Below, one piece after another: positions 1-8,681 of a stretch of 64,000 bases of DNA; positions within the stretch are counted from its first letter, which is position 1, and each line of letters opens with the position of its first letter. The notes under the pieces were generated by a model, which worked only from the letters and a program-made list of their open reading frames with translations, made no database searches and had not been told where the DNA came from. Where the stretch lies: NCBI GenBank assembly GCA_013289175.1, contig JABDAN010000004.1:32951-96950 (forward strand). The letters are read 5' to 3'. This DNA comes from Bacteroidota bacterium. Lineage in GTDB: Bacteria > Bacteroidota > Bacteroidia > Chitinophagales > Chitinophagaceae. Made by a program: the position numbers and the translations under genes.

Positions 1-1461
1 TGTAGCCTGATCTCTTAATGCATCGGTATTGTTTATCGTAATGATTTGATTGCGGTTAAACCCGATGTCTTTGTTGTGTATATAATTGAGTTGGTTGTAG
101 ATAACAACAGTGCCAAATATCAGGACGATGGAAATGATAAATTGAAAAACTACCAGGGAACTGCGCAGCCAGGATCTTTTAAATCCACCAGCTAGTTTGC
201 CCTTTAATACTTCAATTGGTTGAAAGGATGAGAGGAAAAAGGCGGGATAACTGCCTGCCAGCAGGCCCACAACCAGCATCAGGATAACCAGCCAAAACAG
301 CATGTTGGGTTGAAACAAGACAAATGATTGGATATTTTTTCCGGCAAGCTGGTTAAAATAAGGTAGTAAAAGCCAAGAGATAACCATAGAAAAAATCAGC
401 GCAATTAAACTGATCAACAGGGATTCAGTTAAAAATTGGTATATGAGACTAATTTTAAGGGAGCCCAGCACCTTTCGTACACCCACTTCTTTTGCCCGGT
501 TCGATGAACGGGCTGTTGAAAGATTCATGAAGTTTACGCAGGCAATTATCAAAATTAAAAAGGCGATGCCTGAAAAAATATATACAAATTCAGCATTGCC
601 ATTGCCATCCAACTCGGCCAATTTATTGGAGTGAAGATGAATGGCCGTCAGCGGGGTGAGGCTAGCTCGGATATATCCACCTGATTTCTTAAAATCTTCC
701 AGGCTTTGGTTAATGACGCTCTTTAGTTGCGGACCAACATGTTTATCCATGAAGGGATTCAGTTGTGATTCCACTTGGTTTATATCCGTATTCTGCTTCA
801 AAAGAATATAAGTGCTCCAGTTTTCGCTTAACCAGTTGTCATCACTGCTTCCTGAATTTTCCAGCATGGGCACGAAAAAATCAAAATTGAAATGAGATTG
901 TTTAGGGATGTCTTTGATTACAGCTGTGATTTTATAATTACCAGTATCATTAATAAGCACGGTTTTTCCAACAACATCAGTGCTATTGAAATATTTATTT
1001 GCCATCGATTCTGTGATGACCAGCGAATGATACTCTTTTAGAGCGGTTTTCGGATTGCCAGAAATTACCGGTAGCGTAAAAACCTCAAATAATGTAGAGT
1101 CAGCATAACCAACGCGGTTTTCCTGTACATTTTCATTACCCTTTTTTATGAGAAAACCGCCATACCAGCGAATGCGCGTATATTGTTCCACTTGCGGTAT
1201 TTCCCGGACCATAGCGGAGCCCTGTAAAGCAGCGGCAACTGCCAGATCCATATGGTTATTCCCAAATTTAATTTCGTTATTGACGCGGTAGATTCTATCT
1301 GCCTTCGTGTTGTATTTGTCAAAACTCAGTTCATCTTTTACATATAATAGGATCAGCAGGCAAGTTGACAAGCCTACTGCCAGTCCGAAAATATTTATGG
1401 AGGAATAAAATTTGCTTTTTAAAAGGTTACGGAACGCTGTTTTGATATAATTTTTGAACAT
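1..1461 (-). CDS. MacB/FtsX-type ABC transporter permease (N-terminal part, runs off left edge)
   Basis: The frame is open on the minus strand from an ATG at 1461 to the window edge, giving 487 codons without a stop. The protein begins MFKNYIKTAFRNLLKSKFYS with an N-terminal membrane anchor, followed by a large extracytoplasmic MacB_PCD-like region. A membrane segment near residue 280 (FVYIFSGIAFLILIIACVNF) leads into the first FtsX domain (STARSSNRAKEVGVRKVLGS). Full-length relatives have about 790 aa, so roughly 300 C-terminal residues are missing to the left. Such permeases act in efflux or envelope stress with a separate MacB-type ATPase; none is visible here. A full-length paralogue lies at 41383-43770. 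Family assignment is secure, substrate unknown. Confidence 0.9.
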   Translation of the reverse strand, partial: MFKNYIKTAFRNLLKSKFYSSINIFGLAVGLSTCLLILLYVKDELSFDKYNTKADRIYRVNNEIKFGNNHMDLAVAAALQGSAMVREIPQVEQYTRIRWYGGFLIKKGNENVQENRVGYADSTLFEVFTLPVISGNPKTALKEYHSLVITESMANKYFNSTDVVGKTVLINDTGNYKITAVIKDIPKQSHFNFDFFVPMLENSGSSDDNWLSENWSTYILLKQNTDINQVESQLNPFMDKHVGPQLKSVINQSLEDFKKSGGYIRASLTPLTAIHLHSNKLAELDGNGNAEFVYIFSGIAFLILIIACVNFMNLSTARSSNRAKEVGVRKVLGSLKISLIYQFLTESLLISLIALIFSMVISWLLLPYFNQLAGKNIQSFVLFQPNMLFWLVILMLVVGLLAGSYPAFFLSSFQPIEVLKGKLAGGFKRSWLRSSLVVFQFIISIVLIFGTVVIYNQLNYIHNKDIGFNRNQIITINNTDALRDQAT

Positions 1462-1822
1462 ATAGTAAGCATTATGCAAATAAACAATCGAAATGGATTG
1501 TTTGAAAAGGGCTAAACGGGTGCCAGGTTGTTATAAGGCTGCTGGTCAATTTCTTGTAAATGTATATTGGTCACTGATGTGCGGTATTGATACAGTGACT
1601 GTTCGATGGAAGACTGCGTTTCTGCTCCTGGGATATAAATATAGCGAAACGATTTCGAGAGGAAAGCTCTGTTTATACTCGGGTTTTGTATGGAAAACAC
1701 GAGAAAGTGACGAAAATACTTTCTTAATTGCATGATAATCAAAACTATATAAGACTGCTAATCTTTTACTGGATGTTCGCTTAGAGCCATTTTAGCATGA
1801 TAAAAACTATTTTAAACCGCCT

Positions 1823-2073
1823 TTAGAATTGTTCGTCGTTACTGTACTCTTCAATGCTGAATGTTTTGGGCTTTCTGTATGGCCGGTTGCCAATCGGGTT
1901 AAGTGTTTAAGAGCCGCATAAATTCTCGAGCGGGTTGTACCTGTTTCGCTTAAACCCAATTTATATGTTATTTACGCCAATAGTGGGGGTTGTGTTTTTT
2001 GTGCCGGTGATTTGCATTCATGGAGAATCTTCTCAGATTCTTTGCTCTGTTCAACGGCTTCTTTTCTATTCAT
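1823..2073 (-). pseudogene. Degenerate small gene, possible remnant
   Basis: The 905 nt between the permease and zwf hold no convincing intact gene. On the minus strand an ATG at 2073 opens MNRKEAVEQSKESEKILHEC and meets TAA after 33 codons. The same frame then continues through a coding-like segment (LGLSETGTTRSRIYAALKHL). A plausible C-terminus, NPIGNRPYRKPKTFSIEEYS, follows only in another frame and ends at a stop at 1823. This fits one stop plus one frameshift in an old small gene. I do not recognise the family, and chance readings cannot be excluded. Confidence 0.3.
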
Positions 2074-2200
2074 AAGATTTTAAAAGTAAATTTCGCCTTA
2101 ATAAAAAATTCCCCCGTTTCTCTGAATAGAATCTGCGATTCTGGTTGAATTGGGTTGAAATATATATTAAATCTAAGTGTTAGCAACCGATTAACATTAT

Positions 2201-2222
2201 TACGTTTGTGTAAGTAACTTAC
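2201..2222 (+). promoter_or_regulatory. Candidate promoter -7 element with adjacent dyad, upstream of zwf
   Basis: TACGTTTG at 2201-2208 matches the Bacteroidota -7 consensus TAnnTTTG. The perfect dyad GTAAGT-A-ACTTAC at 2210-2222 lies where transcription would start and could be an operator. No clear -33 TTG was found. The leader to zwf would be about 150 nt. Inference only. Confidence 0.35.
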
Positions 2223-2366
2223 AGGAAGGTATAATTTGAAAACAACGAGTTTTTTTCCTACCCCAGAAGACAACTGAACCGGCATGAGCATTTTTTAAAT
2301 ACCTGCAAGTAATAGGTAGTAAAAATTGTTGTTTCACATAGTTATTGAGAAGGTAATTTAAGATTT

Positions 2367-3881
2367 ATGAAGAAACATAAAATTCATTCACCCGTATTCA
2401 TTACTATTTTCGGTGCTAGTGGAGACCTCACCCGACGTAAACTGATTCCGGCATTATATAATTTGTTTATCGAACACCAATTACCCGTAATTTTTGAAAT
2501 TTACTGTGTCGATTTTATGGCTACTGAGTTGGCTGCCTTTAAGAAAAATCTTCTGGATGGGGTAAATGAGTTCAGTCGCACCGGAGTCGCGGAAATAACC
2601 CTCTGGAACGAGTTTTCCTCGAAACTCTTTTATTTACAGGGTGATTTCCTGGAGGGTAGTACTTTCAGCAAACTCCGGGAACATGCTGATAACTATGATA
2701 TTCAAAACCAACGGCGGGGCATAAGAATGTTCTATTTCGCCACAGCTCCCCGATTTATAGAAACCATTGCGGATGGTTTGTACAAAAATAAAATCTGCAT
2801 GAGACCTTTGCTGGATCGTATCGTAATTGAAAAGCCATTCGGAACCAATCTTGAGACAGCGAAGAAACTAAATATATTTTTAGCCAAACGTTTCTATGAG
2901 AAGCAGATTTACCGGATAGATCATTATCTCGGCAAAGAAACAGTTCAAAATATCATGGCATTTCGGTTTGCCAACTATGTTTTTGAACCACTTTGGAATA
3001 ATAAATATATTGACCACGTGCAAATCAGCGTGGGTGAACAAGTGGGTGTTGGAAAAAGAGGGGGTTATTATGATGGGAGCGGTGCTTTGAGGGATATGAT
3101 TCAAAATCATCTGTTGCAATTGTTATGCATCGTCGCCATGGATGCACCATCCGCTTATAAAGCCGAATTGATTCGGGACGCTAAAACCAAAGTATTAAAA
3201 AATATACGTGTACTTGGAGAAAAAGACGTGTTTAAAAGTGTTGTACGTGGCCAATATACTGCAGGAGCAATAAATGGGAAGCCGAGTCCTGGTTACAGGC
3301 AGGAAGAACAAGTAGCGCCTGGATCGACAACGGAAACATTTGTAGCTGCCAAATTTTTTGTTGACAATAAACGCTGGCGGGATGTCCCTTTTATCCTTAC
3401 CACGGGAAAATCCCTGCCAAAACAAGTATCGGTAATTGTTATTCAGTTTAAAGATTCTCCTAATAAAATATTTAAAACTGATGTTGTACCTAATCGACTG
3501 GTCATCAGCATTCAACCCGAACTGGAGATCAGCCTGCTTTTTGAAAGTAAGGTACCTGGACTGGAAATGAAATTACAGGCGGTTGACATGGATTTTACTT
3601 ACCAAGAGGCCTATTCCGAGTCCCTACCGGAGGCATACGAGGCATTGCTGCTTGATGTTCTCGAAGGAGATCCTACTTTATTTATGCGTGCCGACCAGGT
3701 AGAAGAAGCGTGGAAAGTTGTAATGCCGATTTTGAACGCCTGGTCGAAATACCCTAAAAAGAAATTGCATTTTTATAAAGCAGGAACCTGGGGACCGTCG
3801 GAAGCACTGGCCTTAATAAAACCGTATGCGAATAAATGGTTTCAATTACCGAGGTATGAACGGTTAGTTGAAAAATCTTAA
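2367..3881 (+). CDS. zwf: Glucose-6-phosphate 1-dehydrogenase
   Basis: This enzyme oxidises glucose 6-phosphate to 6-phosphogluconolactone with NAD(P)+, the entry step of the oxidative pentose phosphate pathway, in the cytoplasm. The 504 aa length is normal. The nucleotide-binding motif GASGDLTRRKL sits at about residues 16-26, and the active-site signature RIDHYLGKE at about 183-191 contains the catalytic His. The C-terminal domain continues to the end without damage. The ATG follows a purine-rich stretch (gagaaggtaa). The next gene, a GH63-like glucosidase, starts 2 nt after the stop, so the two are almost certainly co-transcribed. The usual partners gnd and pgl are absent from this window. 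Confidence 0.97.
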   Translation: MKKHKIHSPVFITIFGASGDLTRRKLIPALYNLFIEHQLPVIFEIYCVDFMATELAAFKKNLLDGVNEFSRTGVAEITLWNEFSSKLFYLQGDFLEGSTFSKLREHADNYDIQNQRRGIRMFYFATAPRFIETIADGLYKNKICMRPLLDRIVIEKPFGTNLETAKKLNIFLAKRFYEKQIYRIDHYLGKETVQNIMAFRFANYVFEPLWNNKYIDHVQISVGEQVGVGKRGGYYDGSGALRDMIQNHLLQLLCIVAMDAPSAYKAELIRDAKTKVLKNIRVLGEKDVFKSVVRGQYTAGAINGKPSPGYRQEEQVAPGSTTETFVAAKFFVDNKRWRDVPFILTTGKSLPKQVSVIVIQFKDSPNKIFKTDVVPNRLVISIQPELEISLLFESKVPGLEMKLQAVDMDFTYQEAYSESLPEAYEALLLDVLEGDPTLFMRADQVEEAWKVVMPILNAWSKYPKKKLHFYKAGTWGPSEALALIKPYANKWFQLPRYERLVEKS

Positions 3882-3883
3882 TC

Positions 3884-6508
3884 ATGGAAAGAGACGCCGA
3901 AAGTTTGTGGTACAAATGGGGGCCATATCTAACTGATCGCCAATGGGGAACAGTTCGTGAAGACTACAGTGCCGATGGATCAGCCTGGGAGGCTGTAACC
4001 CATGATATGGCCAGGAGCAAAGCCTATCGTTGGGGCGAAGAAGGAATTGGCGGAATCTGTGATGATAAGCAACTGCTTTGTTTTGCAATCGCCTTGTGGA
4101 ATAAAAAGGATCCAATTCTAAAAGAACGGTATTTCGGACTTACGGGGAATGAAGGCAATCACGGTGAAGACGTAAAAGAATATTATTATTACCTGGATAG
4201 TACCCCCCGGCATGACTACATGAAAATGTTGTATAAATATCCGCAGAGTGAATTTCCCTACCAGCAATTGGTTGACGAAAGCAGACACCGCTCCAAAACA
4301 GATAGGGAGTACGAGTTAATCGACACCGGTATTTTTGAAAAAGACCAATATTTCGACGTATTTATTGAATATGCGAAGAAAAATGAAGAGGATATACTGG
4401 TTCTGATCACGGTTCATAATCGCAGTAATGAAGATGCATCACTGAATGTATTGCCAACCATATGGTTTCGCAATACCTGGTCCTGGGGAATGGACGCCTA
4501 TAAACCTCAGATGGGATCGTTTGGGTCAACTTCCATTCGCTTAAATCATAAGGATCTCGGAGATTATTTTTTAAGCTGTAAAGACAACCCTGCACTTTTG
4601 TTTACAGAGAATGAAACCAACGCAAAACGATTGTATGGTGTAAAGGGGCCAGGCAGTTATTTTAAAGACGGAATAAACAACTACATTGTCCATAAGGACG
4701 TAACTGCCATTTGCCCGGATTTGGTAGGTACCAAAGCTTCTGCCAGTTATGAAATTACCATAAATGCCAGACAATCTCATTCCATAAGCCTCCGTTTGCA
4801 CAAATACGAAAATCAAAATCCATTCGCCGATTTTGAAATGATTTTCGCTTCACGCAAACAAGGAGCCGATGATTTTTATTCCGATCTTCAAAAGGACAAT
4901 CCATCTACAGATGCCTGTCTGGTACAGCGCCAGGCCTATGCAGGTTTGCTTTGGAGCAAACAATTTTACCATCTCAATGTGCGGGAATGGCTGCTGGGAG
5001 ATCCGGGCAGTCCGCCTCCTCCGGCTCAGCGACTTCGAGGAAGAAATCATGAATGGAAGCATTTGAATAATGCAGATATTATCAGTATGCCGGATAAATG
5101 GGAGTATCCCTGGTATGCAGCCTGGGACTTGGCCTTTCATGCAGTGGCCTACATACCGGTGGATCCCGCTTTTGCAAAAAAGCAACTGTTGTTACTGACC
5201 AAAGAATGGTACATGCATCCGAACGGCCAGTTACCCGCTTATGAATGGAATTTTAGCGATGTAAACCCGCCTGTGCACGCCTGGGCGGCATGGCGTGTCT
5301 ACCGTTCAGAGCAAAGATTCCATAAAACGAAACCCGACCGCGAATTCCTGGAATCGATCTTTCATAAACTACTTCTGAATTTTAATTGGTGGGTAAACAG
5401 AAAGGATAGCAACAACAACAATCTCTTTGAGGGCGGATTTTTAGGCCTGGATAATATTGGCGCGTTTGACCGCAATTTCAAAATGCCAGCGGGGGTGACG
5501 ATGGCGCAATCAGACGGCACGAGCTGGATGGCCATGTTCTCTTTAAATATGATGCGTATAGCGCTTGAACTTGCCAAGGAAAATAAAGTGTATCAAGCCA
5601 TGGCAACAAAATTCTTTGAACACTTTTTATTTATAGCGGAGGCAATGTGGCATAGTGGCGTAAATAAAGAAAGTCTGTGGGACGACGAAGATCAGTTTTA
5701 CTACGATATGCTCTATACAGATGATGGAAGATCCATGAAACTGAAACTCCGCTCCCTGGTGGGACTGATACCGATGTTTGCAGTAGAGGTATTGGAAGAC
5801 GATGTTTTTCTGGAGCAAACGGAATTTGTTGAACGCCTCAACTGGTTTTTGGATAACCGACCGGACCTAGCATCCCTGGTTTCCAGATGGCATGAAAAAA
5901 GCTCGGGCGCAAAACATCTGCTCTCATTGTTGCGGGGAGAACGCCTTACGAAAATACTTATCCGAATGCTCGATGAAACAGAATTCCTTTCTGATTTTGG
6001 CGTTAGGGGTTTAAGTAAATCATACCAGAGCCACCCTTTCGAAATATTCCTTCGTGGTGAGACGCACACAGTTGACTATGTTCCGGGTGAAGGCAACAGT
6101 ACCATGTTTGGTGGAAACTCAAACTGGCGAGGGCCCATTTGGATGCCAGTGAATTATCTCATTCTGGAATCGCTCAGGAGATTTTACCAGTATTATGGTG
6201 ACGATTTTAAGGTGGAATATCCAACACGCTCTGGAATATATCTGACCTTGTTTGAAGTAGTAAAAGAATTGGCCGTTCGACTGACGCATATTTTTTTACG
6301 GGATGACAATGGTCGTCGACCGGTTTTTGGCGACAATGATAAGTTTCAGACGGATCCCCATTTCAGGGATTATATTTTGTTTTATGAATACTTCCATGGC
6401 GATAACGGACGTGGTGTTGGGGCTTCTCATCAAACAGGGTGGACAGCCCTGGTTGCACGTTTAATGTTTCCACTGGGAATAGAAGACAAATGGATAAAAA
6501 TGAACTAG
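3884..6508 (+). CDS. GH63 / MGH1-like glucosidase
   Basis: An 874 aa protein of the bacterial glucosidase group related to glycoside hydrolase family 63 and mannosylglycerate-hydrolase-like enzymes. The N-terminal beta-rich part opens with WYKWGPYLTDRQWGTVREDY. The C-terminal (alpha/alpha)6 barrel carries WEYPWYAAWDLAFHAVAY near residue 404 and GPIWMPVNYL near 750. No signal peptide is visible, so a cytoplasmic role on glucosyl compounds is likely; the exact substrate cannot be read from the sequence. It starts 2 nt after zwf, which suggests that released glucose is fed to the pentose phosphate pathway. The frame stays open for 75 codons after its TAG stop. Confidence 0.9.
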   Translation: MERDAESLWYKWGPYLTDRQWGTVREDYSADGSAWEAVTHDMARSKAYRWGEEGIGGICDDKQLLCFAIALWNKKDPILKERYFGLTGNEGNHGEDVKEYYYYLDSTPRHDYMKMLYKYPQSEFPYQQLVDESRHRSKTDREYELIDTGIFEKDQYFDVFIEYAKKNEEDILVLITVHNRSNEDASLNVLPTIWFRNTWSWGMDAYKPQMGSFGSTSIRLNHKDLGDYFLSCKDNPALLFTENETNAKRLYGVKGPGSYFKDGINNYIVHKDVTAICPDLVGTKASASYEITINARQSHSISLRLHKYENQNPFADFEMIFASRKQGADDFYSDLQKDNPSTDACLVQRQAYAGLLWSKQFYHLNVREWLLGDPGSPPPPAQRLRGRNHEWKHLNNADIISMPDKWEYPWYAAWDLAFHAVAYIPVDPAFAKKQLLLLTKEWYMHPNGQLPAYEWNFSDVNPPVHAWAAWRVYRSEQRFHKTKPDREFLESIFHKLLLNFNWWVNRKDSNNNNLFEGGFLGLDNIGAFDRNFKMPAGVTMAQSDGTSWMAMFSLNMMRIALELAKENKVYQAMATKFFEHFLFIAEAMWHSGVNKESLWDDEDQFYYDMLYTDDGRSMKLKLRSLVGLIPMFAVEVLEDDVFLEQTEFVERLNWFLDNRPDLASLVSRWHEKSSGAKHLLSLLRGERLTKILIRMLDETEFLSDFGVRGLSKSYQSHPFEIFLRGETHTVDYVPGEGNSTMFGGNSNWRGPIWMPVNYLILESLRRFYQYYGDDFKVEYPTRSGIYLTLFEVVKELAVRLTHIFLRDDNGRRPVFGDNDKFQTDPHFRDYILFYEYFHGDNGRGVGASHQTGWTALVARLMFPLGIEDKWIKMN

Positions 6509-6736
6509 GTAAATCATTTTAGTAACCAAAATTATCCGCAAATTCAAATTAAAAACCCATCATTACTGACGATAAAAAGTATCGTTCCGGACATTCAGCG
6601 TAAAAAATATACCCGTTCAAACACAGAGCCGACAGAAATTAAAGGAAGTCCTGCTGTATATATTTCACAACCGGGAAAAGTGGATTCGGTAATTATTGAA
6701 GCAGCGAAAAGCGTTTCAGTTTCTAAGCAACAATGA
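6509..6736 (+). pseudogene. Start-less coding remnant in frame after the GH63 stop
   Basis: Directly after the TAG of the GH63 gene the same frame is open for 75 codons and ends in TGA at 6734-6736. It has coding-like composition (for example SPAVYISQPGKVDSVIIEAA) but no start codon of its own. GH63 proteins normally end near the existing stop, so this is more likely the 3-prime end of a lost neighbour than a lost extension. Family not recognised. Confidence 0.35.
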
Positions 6737-6751
6737 CAAGTGATAAACATC

Positions 6752-6787
6752 AAAACCTCGTTTCTTAAACCAAAGAGACGAGGTTTT
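6752..6787 (+). terminator. Hairpin terminator after the zwf-GH63 unit
   Basis: AAAACCTCGTTTCTT (6752-6766) pairs with AAGAGACGAGGTTTT (6773-6787) around a 6 nt loop, with one G-U pair. The A-rich and T-rich flanks make it usable in both directions. It closes the zwf-GH63 transcription unit. Confidence 0.8.
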
Positions 6788-6879
6788 AATATATTAAACC
6801 TATGTGACCTTCTATATGCCCAGTATCTTAATTAAGGGTTTTATCGAAATCATTTATTTTTTATAAAATTGTAGACGAA

Positions 6880-6913
6880 ATGCAAATATATGCAAAATTG
6901 CATAATATTGCAT
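6880..6913. promoter_or_regulatory. 34 bp imperfect dyad, candidate operator of the DUF1080 operon
   Basis: ATGCAAATATATGCAA (6880-6895) and TTGCATAATATTGCAT (6898-6913) are inverted copies matching at 13 of 16 positions around a 2 nt centre. The site also contains the perfect inner palindrome TGCAAAATTGCA. It lies about 50 nt upstream of the first gene of the operon that ends in a DeoR-family gene, and is a natural candidate operator for it. The link is inferred. Confidence 0.45.
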
Positions 6914-6963
6914 AAAATCGGCGACGGTTATCCTGCCGAGATTAATTAATAAATAAGTCAATT

Positions 6964-7701
6964 ATGAAAAGGGGGATTAATATTTTTAGCATTTGTGTAG
7001 TTGGGTTTTGTACATTCTTTATTTCTGCATGCTCAAGTCATTCCCAACAGCACAATACAATTTCTGAACAGGAAAAAAAAGATGGATGGGTCCTCCTCTT
7101 TGATGGAAAGACCATGAATGGATGGCATCTATTTAATAGGGGCACCATCCTTTCAGCCTGGTCCGTGGACAGCGGTAACCTTATATGCAATCCACACGCT
7201 AAGAATGTAAAACATGGGGATCTCGTGACGGATGAAGAGTATGAAAATTTTGATATGACATTTGAATGGAAAATTTCTCATGCCGGCAATAGTGGTGTTT
7301 TTATTAACGTACAGGAAAGGCCGGACCTGGGGACTACTTTTTCCACCGGTCCTGAATATCAGTTGTTGGATGATAGAAATGTAGAGCCCGACTATCTCAG
7401 GGATTCCTCCCATAAAGCCGCTGCCATCTTCGGGGTTATCCCAAATACAAGTAAGACCATCCCAAATTCCGGTGAGTGGAACCAGTCCCGTATTGAACAG
7501 CAGAATGGTAAGCTTACTTTCTGGCTGAATGGTGTACAAACTGTTCAAGTGGATATGAAAAGCGACGAATGGAAGAAATCGGTAGCGGCAAGTTCTTTGA
7601 GCCACTACCCTGAATTTGGAATATATTTCAAAGGACATATAGCAGTTCAGGACTGGACAAGTGGCGTCTCATTCAGGGATATGAAGATCAAAAAATTATA
7701 G
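6964..7701 (+). CDS. DUF1080 (3-keto-disaccharide hydrolase family) lipoprotein
   Basis: A 245 aa lipoprotein whose signal peptide ends in FFISACSS, with Cys23 as the lipidated residue. The mature part is one DUF1080 / 3-keto-disaccharide hydrolase domain (PF06439) of laminin-G-like fold. It starts at GWVLLFDGKTMNGWHLF and carries the typical GNSGVFINVQE and GPEYQLLDDRN segments. Family members act on oxidised (3-keto) glycosides in the periplasm. It heads an operon-like row (gaps of 27, 26, 3 and 33 nt) with an azurin-like protein, a VOC protein, a HAD phosphatase and a DeoR regulator, which suggests sugar-derivative catabolism. The exact substrate is unknown. Confidence 0.9.
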   Translation: MKRGINIFSICVVGFCTFFISACSSHSQQHNTISEQEKKDGWVLLFDGKTMNGWHLFNRGTILSAWSVDSGNLICNPHAKNVKHGDLVTDEEYENFDMTFEWKISHAGNSGVFINVQERPDLGTTFSTGPEYQLLDDRNVEPDYLRDSSHKAAAIFGVIPNTSKTIPNSGEWNQSRIEQQNGKLTFWLNGVQTVQVDMKSDEWKKSVAASSLSHYPEFGIYFKGHIAVQDWTSGVSFRDMKIKKL

Positions 7702-7728
7702 AAGACGGAATCGATTAATTAAACTTGA

Positions 7729-8262
7729 ATGAAGAAGATTTATTTATTTGTTTTCGCAATTATCATCATTGTGTCGTCCTGTGGTCAAGGCGAACAAAAT
7801 AAGGATAATCAAAAAGACAGTTCCCAAACGACTCGTTCGCCTGGAAACGCAGAAACATCTGTTCCCGGAATTGAGAAACTTGAATTTACTGATAGCGTTC
7901 AACTGAAAGCAAATGAGAATATGCGCTACGATAAGGAGTTATTCAAGGTCAGGGCCGGGAAAAAAATCATCCTCATTTTTAAAAATACCGGTGCAAAATC
8001 CGCTACTTCAATGGCTCACAATGTTGTGATCTTAAAGAACGGTGTTGACATTGCCGATTTTGCGGATGTAGCGCGCAATGCAAAAACCGAACAATATGTT
8101 CCATCTTCATTGGATTCATTAATTATTGCACATACAAGATTGGTGAGCGGTGGTGATTCAGATCAGGTGGAGTTTGTTATTCCCAAAGCAGGCGTTTATG
8201 ATTTTATATGCAGTTTTCCAGGGCATTGGGGAACGATGCAAGGAAAGATCGTCGCACAATAG
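7729..8262 (+). CDS. Azurin-like blue copper lipoprotein
   Basis: A 177 aa cupredoxin for periplasmic or outer-membrane-attached electron transfer. The signal peptide ends in IVSSCGQ, with Cys18 as lipidation site, and is followed by a Ser/Thr/Asn-rich linker. The copper ligands of azurins are all visible: His97 in SMAHNVV, then Cys161, His166 and Met170 in ICSFPGHWGTMQG near the C-terminus. The gene lies 27 nt after the DUF1080 gene and presumably shares its promoter. A plausible role is accepting electrons from a periplasmic sugar-oxidising enzyme, but no dehydrogenase is in this operon. Confidence 0.92.
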   Translation: MKKIYLFVFAIIIIVSSCGQGEQNKDNQKDSSQTTRSPGNAETSVPGIEKLEFTDSVQLKANENMRYDKELFKVRAGKKIILIFKNTGAKSATSMAHNVVILKNGVDIADFADVARNAKTEQYVPSSLDSLIIAHTRLVSGGDSDQVEFVIPKAGVYDFICSFPGHWGTMQGKIVAQ

Positions 8263-8288
8263 GCTTTATATATTTAACCAGTGATATT

Positions 8289-8678
8289 ATGAAAATTGAA
8301 CATCTCGGTCTCTGGGTACAGGATTTGGAGCTCATGAGAAGTTTTTACCTGAAATATTTCGATACGAGTTCAGGGGAGAAATATGTCAATCCAAAAACTC
8401 GGTTCGAGGCTTATTTTATTTATTTCGGAGATGGTAAAACAAGATTGGAGTTGATGATGCGACCGGATATCATTTCTGACAACAGTAAGCGAGGATTTAA
8501 TATGGGTATCGCTCATTTCGCAATATCTGTCGGAGGAAAAGAAAAAGTGAATGAACTGACAGAGCGCATAAGAAACGACAATTTTACCATTTTTAGCGAA
8601 CCGAGAACAACGGGTGATGGTTATTATGAAACGGTTGTCCTAGATCCTGAAGGAAATATACTGGAAATTTCAGCCTGA
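8289..8678 (+). CDS. VOC family (glyoxalase/bleomycin-resistance fold) protein
   Basis: A 129 aa single-domain protein starting MKIEHLGLWVQDLELMRSFY, with a beta-alpha-beta-beta-beta vicinal oxygen chelate fold. Likely metal ligands are His5, His about 78 (MGIAHFAISV) and Glu about 126 in the terminal DPEGNILEIS motif. The same frame is open upstream to 8208, but that part overlaps the azurin-like gene, and the family always begins near this ATG, so I set the start at 8289. The activity (isomerase, lyase or dioxygenase) cannot be told from the sequence. Confidence 0.9.
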   Translation: MKIEHLGLWVQDLELMRSFYLKYFDTSSGEKYVNPKTRFEAYFIYFGDGKTRLELMMRPDIISDNSKRGFNMGIAHFAISVGGKEKVNELTERIRNDNFTIFSEPRTTGDGYYETVVLDPEGNILEISA

Positions 8679-8681
8679 TAA

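Noticed and set aside
1493..1742. Overlapping frames of 80 and 76 codons on opposite strands
   Set aside because: They mirror each other in a non-coding gap, with no family features and no conserved-looking segments.
5713..6069. 118-codon frame antisense to the GH63 gene
   Set aside because: Shadow of a strongly conserved coding region.
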